A stretch of 64,000 bases of DNA from Tenrec ecaudatus (GCF_050624435.1 NC_134546.1:80207700-80271699), one strand, 5' to 3'; numbered from the stretch's first letter, positions 25,425 through 37,285 are shown. A program made the numbers and translations. Notes: generated by a model from the sequence alone, not told the origin.

Positions 25425-25463
25425 CACAGCGAGGGGAAGTCAGTGAGAGCACAGACACAAACC
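25425..25463 (+). promoter_or_regulatory. Recombination signal of the IGHV3-like pseudogene
   Basis: Heptamer CACAGCG (25425-25431, one change from consensus, A-G-C-G for A-G-T-G), 23-bp spacer 25432-25454, nonamer ACACAAACC 25455-25463. Confidence 0.82.
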
Positions 25464-26911
25464 TTCCCGTCAGGGAGGAGAATGGTGTCCAGGGGGCACT
25501 CAGGACCCACAGAGCACAGGACTCAGACCCAGGAGCAGGTGCAACTGGAGCTTCAAGTCTGGTTTCCTGTGGGAATCTGCGGATTCTTCTAAATCTGTTT
25601 CCCTAAAGAATCTCTCCCTATTAAAAAAAAAAACAAAATCCGTGCCTACACCTTTTAGCTGTGATTTCATAAGTTATCATGCAATAGGAAAATATATTCT
25701 GTTCTATAGCAACACTCAGCCTGTTTACCATAAGGAGAGGAAATTATTGAGCCAGGGGTCTCTGAATCACAGTTCCCATGTCTCTCAGATAAGTACTTCC
25801 CAATGAGACTCACAGCCAACTGGGGCCTGAGCAAAGGTAACTATAAATAATAGGTGTTTGACTATTGGCTGAAAATGTAACACTATATTCTTCCCTCTTA
25901 GTTTCTGAGGTATTCTGACAACTTTTTAATTAAAATCTAAGCGGTCAGCCTATTTTTATTTGGTTGTTTCTTCAAATTACACCATTTGGTTTAGTTTGTT
26001 TGTTTTTCCAAACAATGGTGGCCTAGTATTTTAATTTTTTTTTGTATTTTCTGGAAACCCACCTGAAAGTAAATAAATTCACTAATTGTATTTCATTCTG
26101 TGGATGTTAGTATGTTCTGTCTATCCTCCAGAACATTCAGCCCAGGATGGTCAAGACAGATAAGAACTTATCTTAAAATTCTGGATTCAGAGAGCTCACC
26201 TGCTCAGTCCCACAGAATGCCAGCCCACTATTTCTGTTTTTACCCAGAGGGTTCACATTTGTCCTTTAGTCAGCTTACCCTACTTCTGTGTTAGGGTGAC
26301 TTGTACTCATTCCACACTAGAATGATACTCTGAAAAGTCATAGGAGTGTAGTTGTTGAAGAAAAGTTCTTCATTTTTCGTGACTCACAAAAGCCATTCCT
26401 ATTTACAGCACATATTGAATTGGAGCCACTTCGGGGTGAATTCACTGAGATTGCTAGAGTTAGCTGATCTTCAAACTTCTGAGTATCTAGTAATGTTACC
26501 ATAATCTAATGCAGAAAAGAAAACTAGTATCTCACCATTTAAATGCCCTTGGATTTGTTATGAGTGGCTTATAAATATATACCAGTAAGGCACTGACAAC
26601 AGAGGAACACAGCCTTTATTCCTAGTCAATCTCAATCCTACAGCCACAGATACCTCCTCAGCCACAGTCCTCATCACTTTCTGTGGCCTGGAAACACTGG
26701 TCCTGGTGAATGGAGGAGTCATGGACAGGACTGAGTTCTCTGAGGAAACAGCCAACATTTTCATCCCAGATGAGACCCTTTCTAACTTTATCACAAAGGG
26801 ACCACTCACATGCTAATCTCCTCATAGTCCATCAGATAGAGTCTCATGATACACTGTTTAATGTATGGCTGACTCACTCTAGATAATACACCTGAGAATC
26901 TGGACCTTGTT
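25464..26911. other. 3' flank of IGHV3 pseudogene and unassigned DNA
   Basis: The first ~130 bp are characteristic IGHV3 3' flank (CAGGGGGCACTCAGGACCCA-type). The rest shows no gene. Confidence 0.4.
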
Positions 26912-27129
26912 CACAAGAATATTTCGGCTTCTTCATCTTCCGCGGGGTTAGCTCTCAGAGGTGAGAAGCTCAGGAATTGAATCCTGAAGGTTTGGGAGTG
27001 CTTTATCTGCACACTTGGCTCACTGTCTCCATGTGCAGCTGCAGGGCTTGAACCAGGCTTGTCAAGCTCACAGATGTTATGCTTCACCTCTTCTGTCTCT
27101 AGATTCTCTATAATCAGCTGTAGGTCAGT
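26912..27129 (+). pseudogene. Truncated clan II (IGHV4-like) V relic
   Basis: Aligns by eye with the intact gene at 9773: leader relic 26912-26960 with donor GTGAG at 26961, intron of similar length and wording, then GTGCAGCTGCAGG at 27032 and a degraded framework 1 and CDR1 (TGTCTCTAGATTCTC...AATCAGCTG) to about 27129. Homology stops there: CDR2, framework 3 and the signal are gone. The leader ATG is lost and stops occur in the V part. Confidence 0.75.
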
Positions 27130-27739
27130 ATGCTATGGAGTGGTGAGAGCACAGACTATTCTCCTACCCTGATGTCTTGAGTACATGGCCCCAGTGACCC
27201 CTTCCATAGTCAAATTAATTGAAGGCTGGGCTCCATTCCTGTAAGGCCATTGCCAGGCATCACTGTGAAAGGAGGCTGGGAGAAGGCAGTGTGACTCCAT
27301 AACTCCAGGTGAAAAAAGGGGTCTGAGCTGCATTCTGCTACATTATCTTCTCTTCTGTGTGGGCCAAATTAGTACTCCTTTAAAAATAATCAGCAAGTCA
27401 GGCTACTAGAAGAAAACAAAATTTGTTTAATGCCCAGTCATCAAGCATATCTTAAATATAAGGCTCACCACACCACCAAGTCTTCAGAACAGGCTTCAAC
27501 TCAGAGATCTTATTTTGGTCCATTGCAGAGAAAGGTTACATTCGAGACCCCTCAGTGAACAATACATTCTTAATCTACGGTTGACTAAGTTCTCACCCCT
27601 TCTAGATAACTGTTAGCTTATGCAAAAAAATACAAAGAAAACCACAACAGAATGGTGATAGTCATTCTATCACCAGTCTAGAGATCAATATATACGTTGT
27701 ATTGGATAAATAAACCTTATTTGGCTGTTTCAAGTGTTG
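27130..27739. other. Unassigned intergenic DNA
   Basis: Follows the break of the V relic; no supported feature. Confidence 0.3.
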
Positions 27740-28215
27740 AAGAGCAGGGATCTTACTTTGAGGAGCAGGTTCACCTCACCCAAATCACCGTATTGTGAAT
27801 GGCCTCATATGTGGGAGTTGATCACTGAATAAGGAAGACTGAAGAAGAATCGGTTTGACTGAATTGTAGTGATGGCCAAGAATACGGAAATAACATTGGT
27901 CTCCAAAAGCACAAACAAGTCTGTCTTCGAAGAAGTGAGCTCCCAATGCTAGTTAGAGGTAGAGAGTCAGAGCCCATATTACATACTTGGGATAATGTTG
28001 TCAGAAGGGAGCAGTTCCTGGAGAAGGACAGTATGTCCGGTAAAGTAGAAAGGCAGTGAAAAATAGGAATCCCTCAACAAAATGGATTGACACAGTGATA
28101 GCGAGTGGGTTCATCCTAAATTGCGAGTCTGTTAAAGGAGAGCACAGTGTTTCCTTCTGTTGTTTACTGGGTCCCTATGGTGTGGAATCAACTCAATGGC
28201 ACCTAACATTGAAAG
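27740..28215 (+). mobile_element. RTE (AfroLINE-type) 3' end, sense
   Basis: Sense-strand pieces of the RTE C-terminus: GGCCAAGAATA, a CTGTCTTCGAAGAAGT block, CCTGGAGAAGGACA, and TGGATTGACACAGTG (PSTKWIDTV). It ends in the shared RTE/AfroSINE tail GGAATCAACTCAATGGCACCTAAC. Confidence 0.78.
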
Positions 28216-28588
28216 CCTCAGAAACCACTAATCAATACACAAGACAGGCACTTAATACTAGTGTGATAGTTATATTTACAAAAGTTATTTCCATGGCAAT
28301 GGATACCAAACCTTTCATGTGAACTTTGCCGGAACATAAACTCTCTTATTGAAAAAAAAGAACGGGTTTCCTTTGCTAAAAAAAAAAAAAGAACAAAGTG
28401 ATGATAAAATCACTGAGGAATTCCTGTCCCTCATTGACTTACACCATTCTCCTGGAGGGGGACTGAAAGAAATTCTCTAAGATCCACCCAGCATGTCTTT
28501 TGGCAGAGTATTTCCCATCTTGGGCCCAAGTGTGAGGGTAGCACTCAGTCACTCAGGTGTGAGTGACTATTTGTCCAATCATTTATCC

Positions 28589-28596
28589 CTCTACAC
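28589..28596 (+). repeat. Left 8-bp target-site duplication of SPIN-like element
   Basis: CTCTACAC, repeated exactly at 29083-29090. Confidence 0.85.
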
Positions 28597-29082
28597 AAGT
28601 GGTTCTCAAGCTGTTGGTTACAACCCCTTTGGATGTTGAACCACTCTTTCACAGGGGACTCCTAAGATCATCAGAAAACACATTTTTTCTGATGGTTATA
28701 GGAACTGAGACCTTATCCGTCTCCAGGCAGGCCTGCCAACATGCAGATACACCCACATATGAGCCCCTGACATGAAGACTGTTACCTATGCTACACCAGG
28801 CTTCAAGACAAATTTTCATTTATTTATAATTATAAATAAATATTTCACAGTATATAATTACATGTTGTTTGTGTGATTAATCTTTAATTATGCTTTAATT
28901 ATGTTCAATTTGTAACAATAGAAATACATCTTGCATAAGAAATGTTTACATTAGGATTCATAACAGTATCAAAATTACTGCTATGAAGTAGCAACAAAAA
29001 TAATTTTTATGGTTGGGGGGGTCACCACAATGTGAGGATCTGTATTAAAGGGTCAGAGCATTAGGAATTTTGAGAAACACTG
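28597..29082 (+). mobile_element. Non-autonomous SPIN-like hAT transposon (486 bp)
   Basis: Terminal inverted repeats: AAGTGGTTCTCAAGC at the left, and TTTTGAGAAACACTG at the right (whose reverse complement is the same CAGTGTTTCTCAA-type sequence). Interior order matches SPIN non-autonomous elements: GGTTCTCAA, then CACAGGGG, a ...CTTCAAGACAAA...ATTTATTT... A/T-rich middle, then TTTTTATGGTTGGGGG...GTATTAAAGGGTC. Exact 8-bp duplication CTCTACAC, as expected for hAT insertion, and conforming to the TCTA-centred SPIN preference. SPIN spread horizontally among tetrapods, including tenrecs (established). Confidence 0.9.
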
Positions 29083-29090
29083 CTCTACAC
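29083..29090 (+). repeat. Right 8-bp target-site duplication of SPIN-like element
   Basis: CTCTACAC, exact copy of 28589-28596. Confidence 0.85.
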
Positions 29091-29379
29091 CGAGGGGTCA
29101 ACTGCAAGACCTGAGGATCCATCCAGAACAAGTGATCTATGAGTTGACTGGGTTTCAAGATGCTCACAGGGTCCAGAATCAACCGAATCACAATTAAATT
29201 CCATGAGAAACTTCAAGGCTAACTCTAAAATAGATTAAAGACCAGAGGATTCACACAGTATGAATAAACACTTTTTTTCTTAAGTTCAAGTTATTGGGTG
29301 CAAACATAACAATAGTTGTGAGAGTACACTTACTAACATTTTCTATGAGACCAGTAATAAACTGTTAACAAGGTCAGAT

Positions 29380-29865
29380 AATGATACTTCAAGAAAACTG
29401 CAGACCAATATTTATAATGGATGTACATGAAAAAGTTCTTGAAAATATTGGGAACTGAGTCAGAAAACATATTGAAATAATTTTATACCATGATTAATTG
29501 GAATCTTCCCCAGAGTTGATTTAACATAAGAAAATAAGCTCTGTAGTATAGCAATTAATGAAAAATGGATTAACTATCTAAATAGACACACGAGACCTAC
29601 CAAACAAAATCAAAGGCTTTTCATGTTAAAAAAAAAACATCTCTGCAAATCTAACATGAAAAATATAGTTTAATATGTGAATATGCTAATACACATTCCT
29701 ATTTTTAAAAAGTCAAAATGTCAGACTTAGAGGAAAGAGAAAACATCACCCCACCTCAGAATAAGGACAAACATAAATGTTCACTTTCACTACTGATATT
29801 AAAATTTGACTGTATGTTCTAACTAGGGCAATCAAAATCAGATTTTTTAAGGAAGACACTTCCAA
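29380..29865 (+). mobile_element. Old L1 ORF2 fragment, sense
   Basis: Degenerate but ordered L1 reverse-transcriptase wording (GATTTAACATAAGAAAAT, then TTCACTTTCACTACTGAT, TTCTAACTAGGGCAATC) corresponding to conserved ORF2 nucleotide blocks. Many stops. Confidence 0.6.
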
Positions 29866-29989
29866 AATGAAATAAAATTTCCTCTAATCATAAATTAATG
29901 TTCATATCCATAAAATATACAAAATATGCCACAAATAGCTTATAAAATTTAAAAACATTGTAAGTTACATTTCAACACGCCAAAATAAC

Positions 29990-30870
29990 TTTTAAAACTT
30001 AACCCACTAACTATTAATTGCTGATTAACAACTCCCAAACCATTGACCCTTACACCTTAACATGCTGAGCATCCTTACAACACACTGATAATCTCCTAAA
30101 ACCCTGAACCCCTAACTACCTGAAAAGCTCCTGACCATCCAGAATGTCTATTAACACCCTGAGCATTCGCTGATACCCACAGCCAATTAAAAAAAATTAG
30201 GATTTCCTTAACAAATCCTAACACAATACACCAGAGGTTGACCCCCGGGGAATATTTATCAGGTCCAGTGGTTGTTTTTGCCACCACTGCCTGTCCTGCT
30301 TAGCAGCTGACCCGTACAGTGTACATACGAATTTGCTCATAGTTCTTTTTTAAAACTATAGTCTGGTCCTCCAATGGCCTGAGTAACGGTGAACTGGCCC
30401 CCTGCATAAAAAGTTTGAAGACGCCTGCCATATACTCTCTCAAACTAATCTAATTCATTTATCCAAATTGTTTGAATCAGGAACACAACTTTGAATATAT
30501 TCTATAACCTTAATCCTAACTTTATTACACAATGTCTCAATATCAGAAACCACTTTCCAAAACTATACTGTTTAAACCATAACTCTATATCTTTATACCA
30601 TAACACATAAGCCCCTAAGCAACTCCAAACATAAACTGTTAGGTAGGACACATTCTCAGCATAAAGCCCTTTAATCTGTCTACCAACATCTGACTCTTAA
30701 CTCATGACACTTAAATTCTATTTCTATCCATTGACTCTTGTTCTTGAACCAGGAACATTAATCCCAGGATCTAGCTTCCCATCATAAGTACAGACTGACT
30801 CTAGCACTCTACAACCCTAAACTGAACCCAAATCTAACCCATCAAGAAACTCAAATTGCTAATTATGTAT
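29990..30870. repeat. G-poor A/C-rich tract with TAACCC-like words, split by a hAT element
   Basis: Strong strand asymmetry on both sides of 30232-30427. Words such as TAACCCACTAACT, CCCTGAACCCCTAACTACC, CTTAATCCTAAC and CCAAATCTAACCC recur irregularly. It may be a decayed TAACCC-type simple repeat; that is a guess. Confidence 0.4.
30232..30427 (-). mobile_element. OC1-like non-autonomous hAT element
   Basis: Right part reads CTCCAATGGCCTGAG, then GTGAACTGGCCCCCTG, then AAAAAGTTTGAAGACGCCTG, matching the reverse complement of the OC1 (OposCharlie1-type) terminus. Left end is CAGAGGTTGACCCCCGGGG. Flanking octamers CAATACAC (30224-30231) and CCATATAC (30428-30435) agree at 6 of 8 positions, as expected for a decayed 8-bp duplication. 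OC1 is another hAT known for horizontal spread in mammals. Confidence 0.75.
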
Positions 30871-31292
30871 GTGGAACTGTCTGCTCTCGCAAACTTTACC
30901 TATATGTAAGGATATAAGGTAAGTAGACAGGCAAAACCAGGAATCACAAGCACATTTTCAGTAAACTTTTAAGGCATTTGCATCTGATTCATGGAAGGTG
31001 GCAAAATAAAGTGGTTTATACATGTTTATATATGAATATTTTATATATGAAATGAAAAGCTCATTAGCAATAAGTATACATGGAAATTCCCACCCTGGAA
31101 AAATGGATCACGAAGAAACACTAGCAAAAAAGTAAAAGAAAAGAGGCAATAGTTAGAAGAAATGCAAATGAGGACTTTTAGGTTTATGACCAATATGTGA
31201 AGAGCCCAAAGTCACCATTCCAGTCCCCAAGAAACAAGGTGACCAGATTGAAATCAGAATACTAAGGTCACAGGGCATGGTTTTGTTCTGTT
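30871..31292. other. Unassigned A/T-rich DNA
   Basis: Nothing recognised. Confidence 0.3.
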
Positions 31293-31482
31293 GTCCATTA
31301 AAAAAAAGAGCTGTCATTGAGTAATTTCTGACATATAAAGTCTCTACAGGGCAGAGTACAAAAGGCCCTGTGTGTTTCTGAAACTGCAACTCTTTAAGGG
31401 ACCAGAAAGTGTCATCAGTTAATGGTTTTGAATTGCTGAATGTGTGGTTAGCAATCCAACACATAACCCACTACATCCCCAT
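31293..31482 (+). mobile_element. AfroSINE
   Basis: Blocks: TCATTGAGTAATTTCTGACA, AGGGCAGAGTACAA, CTGCAACTCTTTAAGGGA, GGTTAGCAATCCAACACATAACCCACTA. Well preserved tRNA-derived SINE order. Confidence 0.88.
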
Positions 31483-32704
31483 GGGGGCATCGTGTTCTTA
31501 TAAACTAGGGAAAACCAGATGGCAGCTCACAATAAGAAAGGTATTCTTTTCAATGTCTCTAATTAATAGATATAGTTAGGACCCAGACCAAACATCGGTC
31601 CTCAAAACAGGGGGTACGTACACATAGGTAGGTATGCTCTCAGTTGATTTCTACTGTGAAATCATTCTGTGTTCCTGCCTATGGGACCATTTTGTTTAGT
31701 GGTGGTTTTCACCCTATGCCCTTAATAATCTAATTAATTGAATTCATTGAAAACTGTGATTTGCAGGATGTGATGGGATTAACTAAGAGAGAGACCAAAA
31801 TAATTCATTCCAGGAGAAAATACCTTTGGAAATTATCCATAAAAAAATCTTATGAAGTATAGATTTACTCTGAAACCACAATGTCACCATACAGAATCAA
31901 ATGGTGGGCCGAATGATTGCTATTTATCAAATTATTATTTAATTTAAATACATAGAGCTTATTGGTAGTCAATCTTTCATGCCATGAATGCACAAGTGGG
32001 TTTCAAAAAGATCATGGAAAAATAGAATAAAGATAATGGAATTTATACATTATCCTTTTGAAGCCTCTGCATATCTGTTCCTAATAGAAAATGCTAAAGA
32101 CTGCAGTATCATTATGTTAAACAGAATGTAATAAATCTTTTATAATTCCTCAATTATACATCTTAAACTTTTTTAAGAAACCTGTTCATTTTCCATAAAA
32201 ACTCAGAACGAATATTAAGAAATTTACATAGAGTATCTTTATTGAAGATCTCTTAAAATTGGTATTAATTTATTCTCTAGCTATGGTAAAGAGACCAGTT
32301 AGGTTACAGTATATCTGTATGATTCACATAGAAACGTGTGAGACGGAAAATTAACAGAAAGGCTTAATTTTTCTGGGTCCTGCAAATTTTGCATATTCCA
32401 AAAGGTGGTTTCTCGTGTTATAGTTAAAAATTTAATCTCACTGTATAGTTTTGAGTTTTCCTTCTTTGAAAGAATGCCAGGTTATATAGGTTCTGGCATG
32501 TGTGTACATGCACGCATGTGTGCCTGGCTAAGTTTTTGATGTCCATGAGCATTATAATGGTTACCAGGGATAGGTGTTCATGTAGAGATTCAAAGTTTGT
32601 GTCTACTCAGAGTGTCCAGGGAAGAAAGCCTAGGTGATGCACTTTGAGAAACCAGTCACTGAAACCCTTCTGCAACATCCCTGTGCTCTGACACATTAAG
32701 AGTT
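31483..32704. other. Unassigned intergenic DNA
   Basis: A/T-rich, over 1 kb, no V segment, RNA gene or named repeat recognised. Confidence 0.3.
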
Positions 32705-32930
32705 TCTAGGAGTTGGTGTGGGTTTGATGGCATCTGTTTGGCCGGGTTCATTTCTAGGGGTGGGAGAGAATGCTGGTTTCATTTGCTACCCTCAAGGCTG
32801 TCAGTTCAACTCCACCAGCAGTTCTGTACAAGAAAAGCGAGCTGATGGTTCCTATATAGATGTTGAATCTCAGACACCTACATAGGAACACTAAGAGTGA
32901 GAATTGACGTTGTGGCAGTGAGTTTGCCTT
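32705..32930 (-). mobile_element. AfroSINE, antisense (first of a pair)
   Basis: GAGTTGGTGTGG...GTTTCATTTGCTACC, then GTCAGTTCAACTCCACCAGC, then GAGAATTGACGTTGTGGCAG: reversed SINE, diverged. Confidence 0.7.
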
Positions 32931-33160
32931 TTGGGGTTAAGGACAATGAAGGTTTGTAGGTGGCACAAACAGCTTGAAATAGACTGTTCCAATGAGGGTT
33001 GATGGGTTAAATCCAGCCTGCATTACTGTGAAGACAGGACTGGAGATCTGTTTCCACAAATGATACTCCAGAAATGCTATGGAGCTTTTCTGCTCTATAA
33101 CACATGAGGTTGCCATGAGATGGAATTAACATGACATGGCACCTAACAAAAGGGAAAACT
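32931..33160 (-). mobile_element. AfroSINE, antisense (second of a pair)
   Basis: Starts GGTTTGTAGGTGGCACAAAC, and ends GGTTGCCATGAGATGGAATT ... CATGGCACCTAACAA. It lies directly head-to-tail with the previous copy. Confidence 0.75.
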
Positions 33161-33935
33161 AAACATGATGAAAGCATGTTCATGTCTATGGACACATTGG
33201 TTTTTATGCTGAAAACATGGCTAAATCAGAAAAACAAAAACATTTTTCATTGAGAATCACTGTGCCCATAGTGAAAAACATGTAAGCCTACTGAGAATTT
33301 GCATATCTAAATTACTTAGTGAAGAAGTCCTACTGCTACAGTAATTGTATGGCAGCTCCATGAAATGTAAGCAGTTGTGTCCCATGATGTGGCAATCTGG
33401 TCACATTAATTATAGCCTAGAAACCACAATGAAGAGTTTAAGGTCCTATGGCATCACAGAGTGCACCAGAGTGCACCTGAGAACAATAAAGCAATGAATA
33501 AAACAAGTCTTTTATCAAGAATACTTGGATAAAAGGTTAGAACAATTAAGTATTCCCATGCAATGGGAGATAGAAAATGGTAACTTTATTTTAAATAAGA
33601 TGGCATCTTACTATATATAAGAATTATATATCTGAATGTTACCTTGTATTAGGAATAATTGTGATTTTTTAAATGAGGAGCTAACCTTAGTAGGACACAG
33701 TTCCTACAGAGTCAAATCAAACAAATTGAAGAAGAAACAGTTAACAAATGAAATCAATCAAAAGGATTAAAGAATTTAGATAATTAGAATTGGGTTCTAT
33801 GAAACATTGTCTGTATCTGCTAGGATAACTGATAAGTGAACGCTTTAAATACTATGTTACTGTGAAAATAACTCAAAACAACCAAAAAAGTGCTTACCTT
33901 GAAGGCATGTGTCACTAAAAGACAATATTAATGCA
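33161..33935. other. Unassigned intergenic DNA
   Basis: No feature recognised. Confidence 0.3.
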
Positions 33936-34055
33936 CAAACCAAAATTTCCTGCCATCGAGGCAATTCTGACTCATAGTGACCTTATAGGACAGTGTAGAA
34001 CTGCTCTCTGGATTTTCAAAACTGAAACTCTTTACAGTTGAAGAAAAGCTATTCT
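33936..34055 (+). mobile_element. AfroSINE fragment
   Basis: CTGCCATCGAGGCAATTCTG, ACTCATAGTGACCTTATAGG, then AACTGAAACTCTTTACAG: 5' half of the SINE only. Confidence 0.82.
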
Positions 34056-35754
34056 TTATCCAGATTAATACACAAAAGGACCTGAAAATAAATAAAATAT
34101 TTGCTGGATTCTGCAAATCAAAAGGATGATAAAGGGTGGACATTAAATCTGGGCAAGCAATGCTCTACGAGTCACAAGGGAACATAAGGGGGTAGTGGCA
34201 TGGGTGGAAGAGCGCAGTGATAAAGAGAGATGAGCCATTAACACAATCAATCTCTGAGCTGAGGTGCTCTTCACACTGCAAGTGGATAGGTACAGCATCA
34301 GCAGAGACAAAACCCAGGAGAGTATTAGAGATTAAAGTCTTAGCACCCCAGTTAGTAAAGGGCTGTGGAAGGCAGTGCATGCCTAAAGTACATTTAAAGG
34401 GTATCCCCATAGATTAAATCCTCCTCTGCATTATTTCTGATCATTAATAAATGTTCTCCTTAATTTTTTTTGAGATTGGAGTCCCTTTTGCAGTCTAAAA
34501 CAGAGCACAAGCTAGTTTCTGGTGGGCAGAAATGATTAAGGAAGCACACGCAGTCAAGATCTTTTAGAGTAAAAAGGAGACACAGTTTTAAATATAGTTT
34601 AAAGAGAATATTGTTAAATCTTAAGAAACAAAGACAAAGTAAAGACAAACAAATCATCTATCTGGATGAGGGAAGCCACCAACAGGAGGTGGAAATGGCT
34701 TCCCAGGTTCAAAATTGAGATGTGAATTAAAGAGATTGTGGGAGTGGGGCAGGGCAAAGGAAACCGCCGCAAAAGCATGATTGGTGATCAATGAATACAT
34801 CACAACGACAGACACTTCCATCCATAGATAGCAGGCTTACAAGATGGGTCCAGGGCCTCCTGACCAATGCAGTCAGGGAAAGGCTGATAGGACATGGTTC
34901 CTGTCTAGGAGACCCCCTATACTTTTTGGTGACCTCCATCAAGGACACACATGCAGGCAAACCTCCAAGAGACTGCCCCTCCCTGGGTTGCCTGGAGAGA
35001 TTAAAGTAATCCAGTCTCCAAAGCCCTCTGCCTGAAGGCCAGATTACCTACAGCCTTGGTTCCTGGGCAGAACACACTCAATGGAGGTTGACTCTATGCG
35101 AAGGACGTAAACTGTGTCGGGTTTGGGGCTGTGACTGCTATGGCATCCTTTTGCAAAGCAAGGTGCTGGGAAGTTAAGCTCTAATACAGACCTCAGTCAT
35201 CAGTGGGTTGGCCTGATGACTGCAAGGTTGGCCTCTCCTTTTGGTAAGGCCACTCTGGGGTCCCTTGATCTCATGCCTGACACATGACAAGGAGGGAACG
35301 GACACTAGACAAGAACCTACCCTCAATCGGGCCTTTCTGGCTTGAGGGGTGAGGGTGCATGAGGGGTTCTGGGCAGGATAAAGGAGGCAGAGTATTCCCA
35401 TGCATGAATGCTCTGTGGCCTGTACCCAGCTCAGAAAGGATTTAAATGGAAACGTCCCAGGGGATCGTGACGTCCTAGAACTGGGGCCGACAGGATGCAG
35501 GAATTGTAATGTCCTCAGGAACCAAGACACCTCTGGGACATCACCCTGCAGGGGACTCCACGCATGGAATCCACATAGAAACATAGAGACTCACCTACCC
35601 TTGTGGGAAGCTCACTCGGAACCTTCTCAGTCAGAGGAAGTAGGTTCAACAGGAAATTGCATCACCTAGGTATGGGGTGGGGTGGAGTCTGTCCTAAGGG
35701 GTGTGACCTGGAAGAGATGGGGAGGGAGGGGCCGAGAGGTGAGCTTCAGCACCT
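34056..35754. other. Unassigned DNA, possibly old ERV/LTR-derived
   Basis: The part 34920-35060 resembles 45420-45560 in block order (TCAAGGACA, GGACTGCCCCTCC, AGTAATCCAGTCTCCAA, CCAGATTACCTAC), so at least this stretch belongs to a shared dispersed repeat, perhaps an LTR. No viral reading frames seen. Short open frames here have no recognisable domains. Confidence 0.35.
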
Positions 35755-35890
35755 GAAGTAGCAACTGATTCTTTCTTAGTTGCATAGTCTGGAAGCCCTG
35801 CTGAAACCTGTTCATTTTGGGTAACCCTGCCTGCATTTGAAACACAACAACACAAGCCATGACAGAAAGAAAAGCTGACAGAAAGGGGTG
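35755..35890 (-). mobile_element. RTE (AfroLINE-type) 5' end fragment, antisense
   Basis: CATAGTCTGGAAGCCCTGCTGAAACCTG, then TTTGGGTAACCCTGCCTG; the same block appears at 51755-51810 at the end of a longer RTE fragment. Confidence 0.65.
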
Positions 35891-36414
35891 AGTAGAGAGC
35901 AGGCATCCCAACTGGGAATATCTCCAGGTGACACTCCCATTGCATGGACTACAGAGACATACCTGACAGCACCTGATGCCATCTGCTCCACATGACCATG
36001 CCTCTCCTGGCACCATATGACTTTCTCATGAACTCCTCCAAACATGCAAGTCAAAGAAGAGGCCTAAGACATGTAGACTCCAGAGCCACAATGGAAAGAC
36101 ACTTCACAAAACTTCCTCCTCAGACACTGGTTTCAGGCTCTGCTCCTCCCTATGCTAGACCACCCAGATTCCAGCCTCCTTTTCCATGGTGCATGCTCAG
36201 GTGAGCATATAAATTAGAGATTCCTGAAAATGCCACAGCTGTCTTCTGCTCCTCCTCTTCCCCTCCCCCTCTGTCTCCATCTCCTCATTTCTAAAACGTG
36301 TTCCCCCCAATCTGTGAGTTCTGTATTTCTCTCTTGATTCACTCTTGCTGTGTGCATAAGTGTCTTATTTCCAGGAAGTTTCAGTCATCTAATTGTCCTT
36401 CACCAACAGTGTTT

Positions 36415-36660
36415 CCTTTAATACATTTGTTATGTTGAGGTCTCTCCCTTCCGTTTCCATATTATTGAGTGTTTTTATCAGGAATGGGTGTTGGATATTG
36501 CATTATATCTTTTCTGCATCTATTAACATGATCAGAGGGTTCTTATTTTCCTCCTGTTTATGTAGTCGGTTACATTAATATGTTTTCTAATGTTGAAACA
36601 TCCTTGCATCCCTGGTAATAATCCCACTCAGTCAAGGTGAAATATGAACTCAAAGGCATG
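36415..36660 (-). mobile_element. Old L1 ORF2 fragment, antisense
   Basis: Reverse-complement L1 reverse-transcriptase wording: TTTTTATCAGGAATGGGTGTTGG, TCTGCATCTATTAACATGATC, ATCCTTGCATCCCTGGTAAT. Confidence 0.78.
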
Positions 36661-37097
36661 GATAGGCGCTCTCTAACTCAATCCATCCCATTTCCACAAA
36701 TCTGTACATAAACTGTTAGGGTGTATGATGTAATCATTCTCCTCGGATAATTAGAGTCATGAAATCATCAAATTTGTTACTGTGTTGTTAAAACACCAGT
36801 ATAATATATCCTGTTGCAGAGTATATTTTAAATGCTATTACCCCAGATTCTCTGCAGTTGTAAAATTGTGTATTAAAGTTTCTCGTGCATTAAAATAAAA
36901 AATAAAGTTCCCATGCAAATCTACAGTTGTTCAATATTGTCCTTAACTCTTGATTCATCTTGCAGTTATATATTTTAAAACCATGATTATATGTTTTCAA
37001 CAACTGTTCTGAATGATTATTACGTTAATGCTTATTTTAAAAAATACTCTTAACATTTTAGTACTTATTATACTCAGAGCCAGTGTACAATGGAAGT
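36661..37097. other. Unassigned A/T-rich DNA
   Basis: Nothing recognised. Confidence 0.3.
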
Positions 37098-37285
37098 TGT
37101 TATTGTTTGGTGTCATTAAGTGAGTTCTAAATCATAGTGACCCTGTGTACCACAGGAAGAAATACTGGCCCGTCCTATACCATCTTCATAATTTTTCATA
37201 TATTTGAGCTCATTGTTGCAGCCTTTGTTACTCTAAAAAGTTTTCTTCTTGTTTGCTGTCCCTCTACTTTACCAAGCACCACTTT
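37098..37285 (-). mobile_element. RTE (AfroLINE-type) 3' fragment, antisense
   Basis: GTTATTGTTTGGTGTCATTAAG, GTGACCCTGTGTACCACAGG, then GAGCTCATTGTTGCAGCC, then CTACTTTACCAAGCA: same region as 10850-11050 and 20975-21120. Confidence 0.75.

Noticed and set aside
35666-36016. 116-residue minus-strand frame
   Set aside because: Overlaps an RTE 5' end and unassigned repeat-like DNA; no recognisable domain.
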